Source: Kangiella shandongensis (GTDB lineage Bacteria; Pseudomonadota; Gammaproteobacteria; Enterobacterales; Kangiellaceae). From it: DNA of 64,000 bases. Location of the stretch: positions 124,001 through 188,000 of the forward strand of contig NZ_JACNML010000005.1 in assembly GCF_020005365.1 (NCBI RefSeq), in the 5' to 3' direction. The position numbers and the translations under genes are program-made. A model generated the notes under the pieces. It did not search any database. It was not told where the DNA came from and worked only from the letters and a program-made list of their open reading frames with translations. Positions 8,191 to 16,301 of this stretch are shown one piece after another (the stretch's first letter is position 1; the number at the start of each line of letters is the position of its first letter).

Positions 8191-10055
8191 CGCTCAATCT
8201 TGATGTTGGAGCTGAGGTTTATTTAGGCGCTAAGAAGCACCTCATTGTGAATCACATTGATATGAAAGAGGTATGTGTTCGAGGTGTTGAAGATAATCAG
8301 CTCAAGATAGTAAAAATTAAGGATCTAACGGATGAGAAGTCGGAAGATAGCTCTAGAACAAGAGAAGATCTATTAATTATAGATGATAAACACTGGAAAG
8401 ACGTTCAGCGTAAGTATTTAGCAATTAAAGATCTGATAAAAACTCCAAAATACCAAAGAGACACAGAGCAGATCGAGGAAGTTGCAAAGGAAAGTGGTGT
8501 TAACAAGTCCACAATATACCGATGGCTATCTGATTATGAAAGATATGGCTCAATGACTTCATTATCCCGAATGACACGTCGAGACAAAGGGACAAGAAAA
8601 CTTCAACCTGAAGTAGAAGAAGTCATTCAAAATGTCATTGAAGAACTGTACCTCACTAGGGAAAGGAAAACCCAACAAGAGGTATGTTTAGAGGTAAGGA
8701 GAAGGTGCAAGCGAAAAAACTTAACATTACCTAATCACAATACGGTCATTGCTAGGATAAAAGTGATACCTCATCAAGTTAGAGCAAAAGCTCGATATGG
8801 TAAGAAAGGTATTGAAAAGCATCAGCCTGTAAGGGGGCACTTTCATGAAAATGGCGCTCCCCTATCCCTGGTCCAAATAGACCACACACCCTTGGATATT
8901 ATCCTTGTTGATGACATTGATAGAAAACCTATTGGTAAGCCCTGGATTACTCTTGCTATTGATGTTGCAACACGAATGGTTGCTGGGTTTTATGTAGGCT
9001 TTGAGCCGCCGAGCGCTATGTCCGTGGGGTTGTGCCTTTCTAGTGCTATGTTATCTAAAGATATATTGCTGGCTAAGCATGACATTGACGCTGAGTGGCC
9101 CGTTTGGGGGAAAATCCAAACAGTGCACGCAGATAACGCAAAAGAGTTCCGTGGCGATATGGTGCGCAGAGCGTGTCAGAACTATGGTATTGATTTGGAA
9201 TGGCGTGCTGTAGGAAAGACAAACTGGGGCGGTCATATTGAGAGGTATCTTGGCACCTTGTTAACGAAGATCCACGGTATGAAAGGAACGACCTTCAGTA
9301 ATACACAGGAGCGTGGTGATTACCCTTCTGAAAAAGAGGCCATTTTCTCTTTGAAGGAGTTTGAGAAAATACTGCTTATCAAAATAGTCGAAGAGTACCA
9401 CCAAACCATTCATTCGGAGATAAAAACAACGCCCTATGATAAATGGATGAGAGGGATATTTGGTGACGATGACCAAAAAGGCGTTGGGCTACCACGAAAG
9501 ATTGAAGATGAGGAGCGCTTCAGAATAGATTTCATGCCCTACAAAGAACGAACCGTTCAATCTTATGGCATTGTAATTGACGAGGTGCATTACTATTCAG
9601 ATGTGTTGAGACGTTGGATTAACTGTAAAGATCCTAAAAACAGTAGAGTCAAAAGAAAATTTATCGTACGAAGAGATCCAAGAGATATCAGTTATATCTA
9701 TTTCTTAGATCCAGAGCTTAATCGGTACTTTAAAGTTCCATACCGCGACACACGTCGACCTGCTATCAGTATTTGGGAGTTAAGAGAGTGTCAGCGATAT
9801 CTTAAAGAGCAAGGGGAAAAGGCATATGATGAAGAAAAGATTTTCTTGGCTCATGAGAAGCTAAAGGAAATAGAAGAAAACTCCCGCAGTAAAACGATAA
9901 AGGCGAGAAAGCGTAATGCCATTAGGCAAAAGGTATTGCAAGACAGGATTGAAGAAGTTATTCCACAACCAGAAAATACTGAGACGGAATTGGATGATGA
10001 GTTGTTTGAAGACATTCAACCTTTTGATGATATTGACACATTTGGGAAGAGTTGA
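8163..10055 (+). CDS. tnsB: TnsB-like DDE transposase
   Basis: A 630-residue Mu/Tn7-type integrase-fold transposase that recognises the end repeats and joins 3' ends to target. N-terminal helix-turn-helix segments (VAKESGVNKSTIYRWLSDYE) precede the catalytic core. The DDE residues are Asp in VQIDHTPLD, Asp in VHADNAKEF and Glu in GGHIERYLGTL. A basic C-terminal region follows, then an acidic tail (about residues 600-630) that may contact TnsC. Full length for the family, and it overlaps both neighbours. Confidence 0.93.
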   Translation: MGRLRSRRVTLNLDVGAEVYLGAKKHLIVNHIDMKEVCVRGVEDNQLKIVKIKDLTDEKSEDSSRTREDLLIIDDKHWKDVQRKYLAIKDLIKTPKYQRDTEQIEEVAKESGVNKSTIYRWLSDYERYGSMTSLSRMTRRDKGTRKLQPEVEEVIQNVIEELYLTRERKTQQEVCLEVRRRCKRKNLTLPNHNTVIARIKVIPHQVRAKARYGKKGIEKHQPVRGHFHENGAPLSLVQIDHTPLDIILVDDIDRKPIGKPWITLAIDVATRMVAGFYVGFEPPSAMSVGLCLSSAMLSKDILLAKHDIDAEWPVWGKIQTVHADNAKEFRGDMVRRACQNYGIDLEWRAVGKTNWGGHIERYLGTLLTKIHGMKGTTFSNTQERGDYPSEKEAIFSLKEFEKILLIKIVEEYHQTIHSEIKTTPYDKWMRGIFGDDDQKGVGLPRKIEDEERFRIDFMPYKERTVQSYGIVIDEVHYYSDVLRRWINCKDPKNSRVKRKFIVRRDPRDISYIYFLDPELNRYFKVPYRDTRRPAISIWELRECQRYLKEQGEKAYDEEKIFLAHEKLKEIEENSRSKTIKARKRNAIRQKVLQDRIEEVIPQPENTETELDDELFEDIQPFDDIDTFGKS

Positions 10056-10924
10056 TGAATATTGAGGATGTTAAAAAACTCGGTGCTGAGGAGCGGATTC
10101 ATCATATACAAAGTGGTCGATGGATTGGCTATGAGCGTGCTAAGAATTTGATTGCTTACTTTAATGAGCTCTTAAATCATCCCAAGGTCTCTCGAATGCC
10201 AAACGCTTTATTGGTCGGAGACACCAATAATGGGAAGACCATGGTTTTAGATACTTTTGTGAAGCAGCACCCAGCAAGAGAAGGTGATGACGGAGAGAGT
10301 GTCTATGCTCCCGTCCTTGCCATAGAGGCACCAGCAAAACCAGATGTTGATGAGTTTTACTGCTCTATCTTAGAGAAAGTGTTTGCGCCTTATAAGCCAA
10401 ATGACCGAGTTTCAAAGAAAAAATTTCAGGTCTATGGGCTGCTAGAAGAACTCAAGGTTAGAGTCCTGGTGATTGATGAGATCCATAATGTGGTTGCAGG
10501 TAGTGAGAAAAATAAGAAACAGTTTCTGAATGTGATTAAAGGTCTAGGGAATCATTTGAAAATACCAATCATTGCAGCAGGAACCGCTGAGGCATTTAAT
10601 GCAATTCAGTCGGATGATCAGCTGGCTAATCGGTTCAACCCTTGCTTGTTACCTAAATGGAAGTTGGATAAAGATTATTTAAGGCTGTTGGCTAGTTTTG
10701 AAGCAACGCTTCCATTGCGTAAGGCATCCAAACTTGCTACTAAGCAAATGGCTACCAAGATACTTTCCTTGAGTGAAGGGTCGATAGGAGAAATAAGCAC
10801 GGTTCTGACTCGAGCCGCGATTGATAGTATTCAGTCCGAAGAAGAGCATATTACGTTGGAATCGTTGAATAGAATTAGTTATATACCTCCCTCTGAGCGA
10901 AGGAGAATGAGGATGGATGTCTAA
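10055..10924 (+). CDS. tnsC: TnsC-like AAA+ transposition regulator
   Basis: A 289-residue AAA+ ATPase that bridges the target selector and the transposase. Walker A is LVGDTNNGKT and Walker B is VLVIDEIHN; NRFNPC sits near the sensor/arginine-finger region. It starts at the ATG at 10055, overlapping the tnsB stop (TGATG). It is shorter than Tn7 TnsC (about 555 residues) and closer in size to TniB-type regulators, in keeping with a short TniQ partner. Its end overlaps tniQ by 8 bases. Confidence 0.92.
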   Translation: MNIEDVKKLGAEERIHHIQSGRWIGYERAKNLIAYFNELLNHPKVSRMPNALLVGDTNNGKTMVLDTFVKQHPAREGDDGESVYAPVLAIEAPAKPDVDEFYCSILEKVFAPYKPNDRVSKKKFQVYGLLEELKVRVLVIDEIHNVVAGSEKNKKQFLNVIKGLGNHLKIPIIAAGTAEAFNAIQSDDQLANRFNPCLLPKWKLDKDYLRLLASFEATLPLRKASKLATKQMATKILSLSEGSIGEISTVLTRAAIDSIQSEEEHITLESLNRISYIPPSERRRMRMDV

Positions 10925-12086
10925 GCACTCGGGACGATTATTACCCGTTCATCCCAACCCATTACCAGATGAATTGTTATCTTCTTGGGTGTATCGCTTA
11001 GCAATGAGTAACTTTCAAAAAATTCGGTCATTTACACAACTATTGTTAGACAAGCGATCATTTTGGGCTCGAGATATGGATCGAATTGCGACCAATGAGA
11101 TTTTAAGCACTATCGCTATTAGAGCAGGGAAACCCTTCAAAGACATTAAGCAAACCACGCTTAGGGGGTATGAAAGTATTGTTTATGAGGAGTTTGGGGA
11201 AGGTGCGATAACGAAAGGAGTATTAGCGGTCGGTATGTACCATAGGGTGCACAAACGGTTTGGGCAGATGTATTGCCCTAAATGTCTAGCGGAGTCACCT
11301 CCCTATTATCGAAAAATATGGAGGGTGGCTTTCGTTACAGGCTGTTATAAGCATCAATGCCATTTAGAAGACAGGTGCCCCAAATGTCAAATGCCGATAT
11401 CGTTTAACCGTTGCGACAATGTGGATAGAGTATTTCCTTCTGCGCTCACCATAAATCACTGCCATAACTGTGAGTATGACTTATCAAAAACGTCTGTCAG
11501 AAAATTAAATGCTTATGATGCTCATGCAGTCGGCGTTGTAACTCGCGCAATTAATAATGGATGGGTCGATATTGGTATCAATCGTATTGTTTATTCACAC
11601 TTATATTTTAAAGCCCTTAGGAAGATAATCTATATCCTGGCATCTAGTAAATATGGCGGTAAATTAAGGCAGTATTTTAGACAGCGGGATCATTTTAAAG
11701 TAAGAGAAAAACCCTTAGGTGAACTCGAAAAGCAATCGTTGAAAGCAAGGAGCGTGTTCGTTAACCCTAGCGTATGGTTATTAAGTGATTGGCCATACCG
11801 ATTAATTCAGGTATTTGAAGATGCTGGCATTGAGCGGCTTCCATTACATATTATAAATGAGCGCACCCTTCCGTACTTTCTTGATCGAGTACTCAAAGTT
11901 GAGTTTGTTAAACAGCCGTACACCCCATCGTATGAAGAGTTCATTTCGGTTGAAGCCTATTTAAAGAAAATAGGCATAAAAGTTAACAATGCTAATATAT
12001 CTGGAATACTAGGCATCCCAAGTCAGACCCATCTTTATAATGAGTACAGGAAAAGGGCTAGCCAGCCGCCTCGCGAACCTTCTTGA
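10917..12086 (+). CDS. tniQ: TniQ/TnsD-family target-site selector
   Basis: A 389-residue TniQ-domain protein. The N-terminal signature LLPVHPNPLPDELLSSWVYR is typical. Cys/His zinc-finger pairs follow (YCPKC, CYKHQCH, RCPKCQ, HCHNCEYD). With no CRISPR components nearby, it may itself recognise the comM target, as TnsD does for glmS. It is shorter than Tn7 TnsD (about 508 residues). Its 3' end overlaps the convergent TnsE-like gene by 29 bases, which is unusually tight. Confidence 0.9.
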   Translation: MSKHSGRLLPVHPNPLPDELLSSWVYRLAMSNFQKIRSFTQLLLDKRSFWARDMDRIATNEILSTIAIRAGKPFKDIKQTTLRGYESIVYEEFGEGAITKGVLAVGMYHRVHKRFGQMYCPKCLAESPPYYRKIWRVAFVTGCYKHQCHLEDRCPKCQMPISFNRCDNVDRVFPSALTINHCHNCEYDLSKTSVRKLNAYDAHAVGVVTRAINNGWVDIGINRIVYSHLYFKALRKIIYILASSKYGGKLRQYFRQRDHFKVREKPLGELEKQSLKARSVFVNPSVWLLSDWPYRLIQVFEDAGIERLPLHIINERTLPYFLDRVLKVEFVKQPYTPSYEEFISVEAYLKKIGIKVNNANISGILGIPSQTHLYNEYRKRASQPPREPS

Positions 12087-13728
12087 AAATACGCTCAGCT
12101 AAGGTTTGCGGACTCTCTAAAGCCTTCTTGGTATGAAGACCTCTTACATAGGCGTACTGACGGTTAATAATGTCATGCCACCTCGTCATTCTAGCAAATC
12201 CTAGCTCCCGAAAGAGCGATGTTAAGTCAATATGGTCAATATAACTGTAACTTTGATTATAGAAGATAATCATAGGCATTTTGTCACTTACTTGCCGTCT
12301 TTGGATTTCCGTCAGATAAACAACCTTGCCTTTATAGTTACATTCAAATATGACGAACTGCCTATTATTGGCCCAAAAATTATCACTTGGAAAAAGATTA
12401 AAGTACTCATTATGAATGGTAAAACTCTTACAGCCTGCCACAGGAATAGCGTTGGCAGTAAAAGAAAACTTTTGTGCACTGATTTTAACAGCCTCAATAA
12501 TTTGATTTAGCCTTATTGTAATTTCTGGAGGTGATGTTTTAGAGTCTACAGGAGCGTTTTGGGATTTGCCGCTGGTACCTTTGCCTGAAGACTCGCCTTT
12601 CTTTGCTTCTCCTTTCTTTGGCGGTTTGTTGCCATCATAGTAGTACTTAGTAGCCTCCTTCTTTTTATTTTCAGGCTTCTTTCCGCGAATATGTGTAAAA
12701 CGATCTTGAAATAATAGAATCTGGCTCTTAAGAAAATCATTGTCAGGTTCTTCATTGTCGTTTGTATTACCCTGACGTTTGCCGCCCCTTTTCTTTCGGC
12801 GAGGGTTGTAAGGCTTAGTACCTTTGCCTTCTTCGTCTTCTGGGCCATCAGTGGGCCAAGTAATTGTAATATTGTCGAAGGGAAAACTATGTGAGCATTG
12901 AACAAGGTTAAGGGCTAAATAATGACCGTTTTGGAGGTTGACTCCTCTAGTGATTAAGGTGGTTCTTCCTTTAAATGGGAAAGTGGTCTCGGGTAGCAGT
13001 AAGTCACTGTTTGTGTGAGAAATCATTAACGAATTGTAGACTCTAACCGCTGAGGAGAATGCTTCCTTTGAGCAAGCCATTCTTGAAGCCATCCATACAT
13101 CCATTAAGTTAGCCCCTTGTGAAGCAAAGGCATGGAAAATATTTTCTTCAGGAAGATAAGACGATTTCTCCCAGTCAATACCAGCTGTTTTGCTCTTTAT
13201 CTCATCACTAAACAGGCATCGGTTCATATAAGAAGACGAGGAGAAGTAAAACCGTATTAGCTCCAGCATGGGAATAAGTACAGTAGTATCATCAGTCGCT
13301 GTAACCTTTATCAGTTTAGACTGCTGCGAATACGGTAGTCGGTATAGATATGGAGGAATATAATATCGGCCTTTAGTTATTTCGCTCCCTGCCGATATGG
13401 TGGAGGTATTCGAATTAATATCTAGAGTGAATATTCTTTTGCTTGATACAGGTGGCTGGTAGAATTTCTGATCTTTAATGATAGAACCTATCTCAAGATG
13501 ATGTAAATAGGATGCACCCACCCGAACTTTTTTCTTAGAAGACTCATCAATGATTTGCACTGAGTATGAGTTTCTATTTGGACGATAATGACATCGACTA
13601 ATTTCAAGCTCGATGAAGGGATTGCTCGGCATATTTTGGTTTTTATACAGTGAGCCTAGATAGTCAATTCTCCATAGACCCTCTTTAGGAAAAGCACTCA
13701 AAGGGAGCAGTTCATTATCATCACTCAT
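12058..13728 (-). CDS. TnsE-like transposition protein (divergent)
   Basis: A 556-residue protein whose length and layout match Tn7 TnsE (about 538). From memory of TnsE, the N-terminal IDYLGSLYKN resembles VHIGHLFRN, and IPMLELIRFYFSSSSYMNR resembles IPQLELARSLFLINSYFCR. A charged low-complexity linker (about residues 295-400, KKRGGKRQG, KKGEAKKGE) precedes a C-terminal domain in which GKVVYLTEIQRR parallels the TnsE C-terminal core. TnsE steers Tn7 into replicating DNA such as conjugal plasmids by contacting the sliding clamp and recessed 3' ends. It lies opposite tnsABC-tniQ and is coupled (ATGA) to the XseA-like gene upstream. The assignment needs a profile search. Confidence 0.65.
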   Translation of the reverse strand: MSDDNELLPLSAFPKEGLWRIDYLGSLYKNQNMPSNPFIELEISRCHYRPNRNSYSVQIIDESSKKKVRVGASYLHHLEIGSIIKDQKFYQPPVSSKRIFTLDINSNTSTISAGSEITKGRYYIPPYLYRLPYSQQSKLIKVTATDDTTVLIPMLELIRFYFSSSSYMNRCLFSDEIKSKTAGIDWEKSSYLPEENIFHAFASQGANLMDVWMASRMACSKEAFSSAVRVYNSLMISHTNSDLLLPETTFPFKGRTTLITRGVNLQNGHYLALNLVQCSHSFPFDNITITWPTDGPEDEEGKGTKPYNPRRKKRGGKRQGNTNDNEEPDNDFLKSQILLFQDRFTHIRGKKPENKKKEATKYYYDGNKPPKKGEAKKGESSGKGTSGKSQNAPVDSKTSPPEITIRLNQIIEAVKISAQKFSFTANAIPVAGCKSFTIHNEYFNLFPSDNFWANNRQFVIFECNYKGKVVYLTEIQRRQVSDKMPMIIFYNQSYSYIDHIDLTSLFRELGFARMTRWHDIINRQYAYVRGLHTKKALESPQTLAERIFKKVREAAG

Positions 13729-14771
13729 GGGAGTAGTCCTTTTACAAACTCTGTGGCTCCAGGAATAGTTAAAACTAAATAAATACCAATGATGGATCCG
13801 AGTAAGACGTAAATGATGGTTTTAATGTAGTTCTTAAAGAAAGACGGGGCTTTATGAGATGTATGGTATACAGCATCATCTGATTTAATATGATTGAGTT
13901 CATGATGAAGTCCGTCGTTACGCTGTTGGAGCCGTTGTTGTCGTTCACTCTCAGCTTTTTTTCTCATGTCGAAGTCGATACACTGTTCTTTCAAGTATTG
14001 TCCCAGTTTTGTCGGAGTAGCAACATATTTGTCAGCCACCATATCTGCGTGAGATACATCAAAAGAATGCCCAATAGCGGTTATGATCGGAGTTGATAAG
14101 TTGGTAATCGTTGAAACCAGATCTATGTGGTTAAATACTTCAAGGTGATCCCCACCTCCACGAACAATAGCTAATAAATCATAACCTTCGGAGTCTGCTT
14201 TTGTGAGCTCAGAAATAATCCCATGAGGATCACTTAGGTTTGTATTTTGAATAGTGATCTCAACGATTTCATCGACACCCGCTAAACCACTTTCCACATC
14301 CGATATGATACTCGATTGAAGCCCTGTAATAATATGAAGTTTGATAGGAGTGCTTTGCTCAAGTTTGTGTAGCACAAGCGAGGGTATGCTTTTATAGCCC
14401 AGCTTGTATTTCCGAGCCAATAAGTCAGATAACGTTGATTGCTCTAGGTCTAACGCTTTTCCGCTAACGATTTCTTTGACAACGAAACTAAAGTTAACTG
14501 CGACTTTGGTTTTAACCGAACGTTGAAAATAACCGTTAAGTTCGTATTGTGCGTTGTTCTGGAGTCTTGGAAAGTCTTTTTCGTGAACTTTTATAGTAAG
14601 GTAGAGCTTACTATCATTCTCGTATAGCTTGCAGTAAATATAACCACCGTATACACCGTAATTCTCAGGCTTTTCATAAATCCCTTTAACGGTAATTGTT
14701 TCTCTATCAAATGGTGTGGTTAAGTGGTTTCGTAAGTTTTCAGCTATTAATTCGGGTGTCAATGTTTCCAT
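13725..14771 (-). CDS. XseA-like protein with C-terminal membrane helix
   Basis: A 348-residue protein related to exonuclease VII large subunit. The N-terminal OB-fold-like part (VKGIYEKPENYGVYGGYIYC) is followed by the XseA catalytic-core signature AIVRGGGDHLEVFNH, then IITAIGHSFDVSHADMVAD and ATPTKLGQYL (about residues 200-275). A short basic coil replaces the long XseA coiled coil, and a transmembrane helix (about 318-340, IIYVLLGSIIGIYLVLTI) ends it. XseA normally pairs with XseB to digest single-stranded DNA; no xseB is here. It overlaps the TnsE-like gene by 4 bases, so the two are made together. Confidence 0.8.
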   Translation of the reverse strand: METLTPELIAENLRNHLTTPFDRETITVKGIYEKPENYGVYGGYIYCKLYENDSKLYLTIKVHEKDFPRLQNNAQYELNGYFQRSVKTKVAVNFSFVVKEIVSGKALDLEQSTLSDLLARKYKLGYKSIPSLVLHKLEQSTPIKLHIITGLQSSIISDVESGLAGVDEIVEITIQNTNLSDPHGIISELTKADSEGYDLLAIVRGGGDHLEVFNHIDLVSTITNLSTPIITAIGHSFDVSHADMVADKYVATPTKLGQYLKEQCIDFDMRKKAESERQQRLQQRNDGLHHELNHIKSDDAVYHTSHKAPSFFKNYIKTIIYVLLGSIIGIYLVLTIPGATEFVKGLLP

Positions 14772-14798
14772 ACGTTATTTAATATTTAATATTTAATG

Positions 14799-14816
14799 GA
14801 TAACAGTACTGTTATC
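14799..14816. promoter_or_regulatory. Perfect 18-bp palindrome upstream of the XseA/TnsE-like pair
   Basis: GATAACAGTACTGTTATC equals its own reverse complement and lies 28 bases upstream of the XseA-like start. ATTTAAT occurs as overlapping direct repeats between it and the gene. It is a strong operator candidate. It does not match the LexA box, and the binding protein is unknown. Confidence 0.55.
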
Positions 14817-14835
14817 GTGTTGGGAAATAAAAGCC

Positions 14836-15774
14836 CTACCAGTAACTCTTAGACATAATATTTATGCGTTGTATTTGGTTAAGATAGGTACTGTAGAGCA
14901 CGTGTAAGTCGTAAGTCTCAAAGTGCCACAAGGCGAACCCTGTTGTAACATCATCTTGATGAGAGTCTGGTGGCAAACTAATCTTTTGAAATAATATCTC
15001 TGGGCTATCATCGAACTGTAGATTAAAGGGAAGCTGCCCAGACCAACCTTTTGCATCTAAGTCTCCAGCACGATATAGCTTAATTGCGCCGAATGTAGGT
15101 GTTTTTAACTCGTCTTGTAAGAAAAACTCAAAACCATAGTTAAGATAATCAATGGAATGCTCACCTTCATCCAGCGCTTTAATGTCACCAGGAATATCAA
15201 ACCCATCAAAGGCTGATAATACGTCAGAGTGATCTACGGTGCTTCCTAACGCATCAATAATTGCATTGAGTTCTAGGGTGGTTGATGACAACTCACTACT
15301 TTTTCTTAGTTCGCACACAATATCGACAATTTTCTCATAGCTTTCATCGTATGACACCACAAGTTCACACTGGGGTAGTGACCACACATCTCGTAGGTAA
15401 GAACGTCTAGATTCTTCGTAATTGGAAAGTTTTTGCCTAACGTCTCTTTGAGTATCATTCCATTGAAGGGAGAATGGCAGAGTATCTTGATAAGCTAAAA
15501 TATCGTCAGACTCACTATAGAAAACAACGCCCGTCAATATCAGAGGTCCTTGCCCCCACAAGTGTTCATCCTCATTGTCGAAATAGGGTTTATCACAGAA
15601 CGTGAGCTCGATGCCATGGTTACGACATGGCAGCCACGTATAAAACTGATAATCTTCAATATCATCCGAATCAAGGTAAGGCCTTCGTCGAATACCAAAC
15701 TTATCGTAAACCGACTCTAATTCTGGGCTTAACGCCTCTTTTCCCAGTAATTGAATTACTTGCTCAAACTGCAT
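14836..15774 (-). CDS. Two-module putative immunity protein
   Basis: A 312-residue acidic cytosolic protein with no signal peptide. It consists of two related modules (about 1-150 and 165-312). The first shares HGIELTFCD, a GPLILTGVVFY strand and a PFSLQWNDT-type motif with the 169-residue neighbour (HGIEFIFDD, GDLILTGILLF). The second keeps YGFEFFLQD and QLPFNLQFDDSP. Its place directly downstream of a PAAR-like toxin and the shared fold suggest immunity to that toxin or to rival variants. This is inference from context. Confidence 0.6.
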   Translation of the reverse strand: MQFEQVIQLLGKEALSPELESVYDKFGIRRRPYLDSDDIEDYQFYTWLPCRNHGIELTFCDKPYFDNEDEHLWGQGPLILTGVVFYSESDDILAYQDTLPFSLQWNDTQRDVRQKLSNYEESRRSYLRDVWSLPQCELVVSYDESYEKIVDIVCELRKSSELSSTTLELNAIIDALGSTVDHSDVLSAFDGFDIPGDIKALDEGEHSIDYLNYGFEFFLQDELKTPTFGAIKLYRAGDLDAKGWSGQLPFNLQFDDSPEILFQKISLPPDSHQDDVTTGFALWHFETYDLHVLYSTYLNQIQRINIMSKSYW

Positions 15775-15791
15775 AGAAGCTCCCTGATGTT

Positions 15792-16301
15792 TTAGTCTTT
15801 AAAGCCATAAAGGCCTTTTTCCTTTGCCTGTTCATAAGGGTAGCAGGTTAAAGTAATTAAACTAATATTTGTCTTATCATCAGAGTAATCTACAGCAACA
15901 CGATATGTATCTTTCTCCCAAAACTCGGAGTTGAAAAAATCGTCGAAGTTACCTGGATCACCCCAAATATCAATAACTTCATCCCTAGAAGAGTTGAGAG
16001 AGACTTTATCGAACAAGTGTCCATCGAACACTTTGTTATCTTCAGGTGAGTTGAACAAGAGAATACCTGTTAGTATTAAGTCACCATCACCAAACTCCTG
16101 ATACTCTAGCTCTTTAACCATTGCTTCATCATCAAAAATAAACTCTATGCCGTGCTTGGGTAGTGTCGCGTAAGTTGTAGGTTCGTCATAACTTGATAGA
16201 GCAACAGGCTGTTTGTAGCCCATAGTCTCCAGTACAGTCTTCACATTTGGATCGTTGCTGGTCTTGCCTAATAATGTCACTAAACTATTGGCATCTATCA
16301 T
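15792..16301 (-). CDS. Putative immunity protein for the PAAR-like toxin
   Basis: A 169-residue acidic cytosolic protein that overlaps the toxin stop codon by one base, the usual arrangement for a cognate immunity gene. The motifs HGIEFIFDD, GDLILTGILLFNSPEDN and DKVSLNSSRDEV recur in both halves of the 312-residue downstream protein, so the two genes share a duplicated module. I recognise no named immunity family. It would protect the producer by binding the nuclease-like domain. Confidence 0.68.
   Translation of the reverse strand: MIDANSLVTLLGKTSNDPNVKTVLETMGYKQPVALSSYDEPTTYATLPKHGIEFIFDDEAMVKELEYQEFGDGDLILTGILLFNSPEDNKVFDGHLFDKVSLNSSRDEVIDIWGDPGNFDDFFNSEFWEKDTYRVAVDYSDDKTNISLITLTCYPYEQAKEKGLYGFKD

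Noticed and set aside
14799-14816. LexA box
   Set aside because: The palindrome has ACAG and CTGT in the reverse order from the CTGT-N8-ACAG box.
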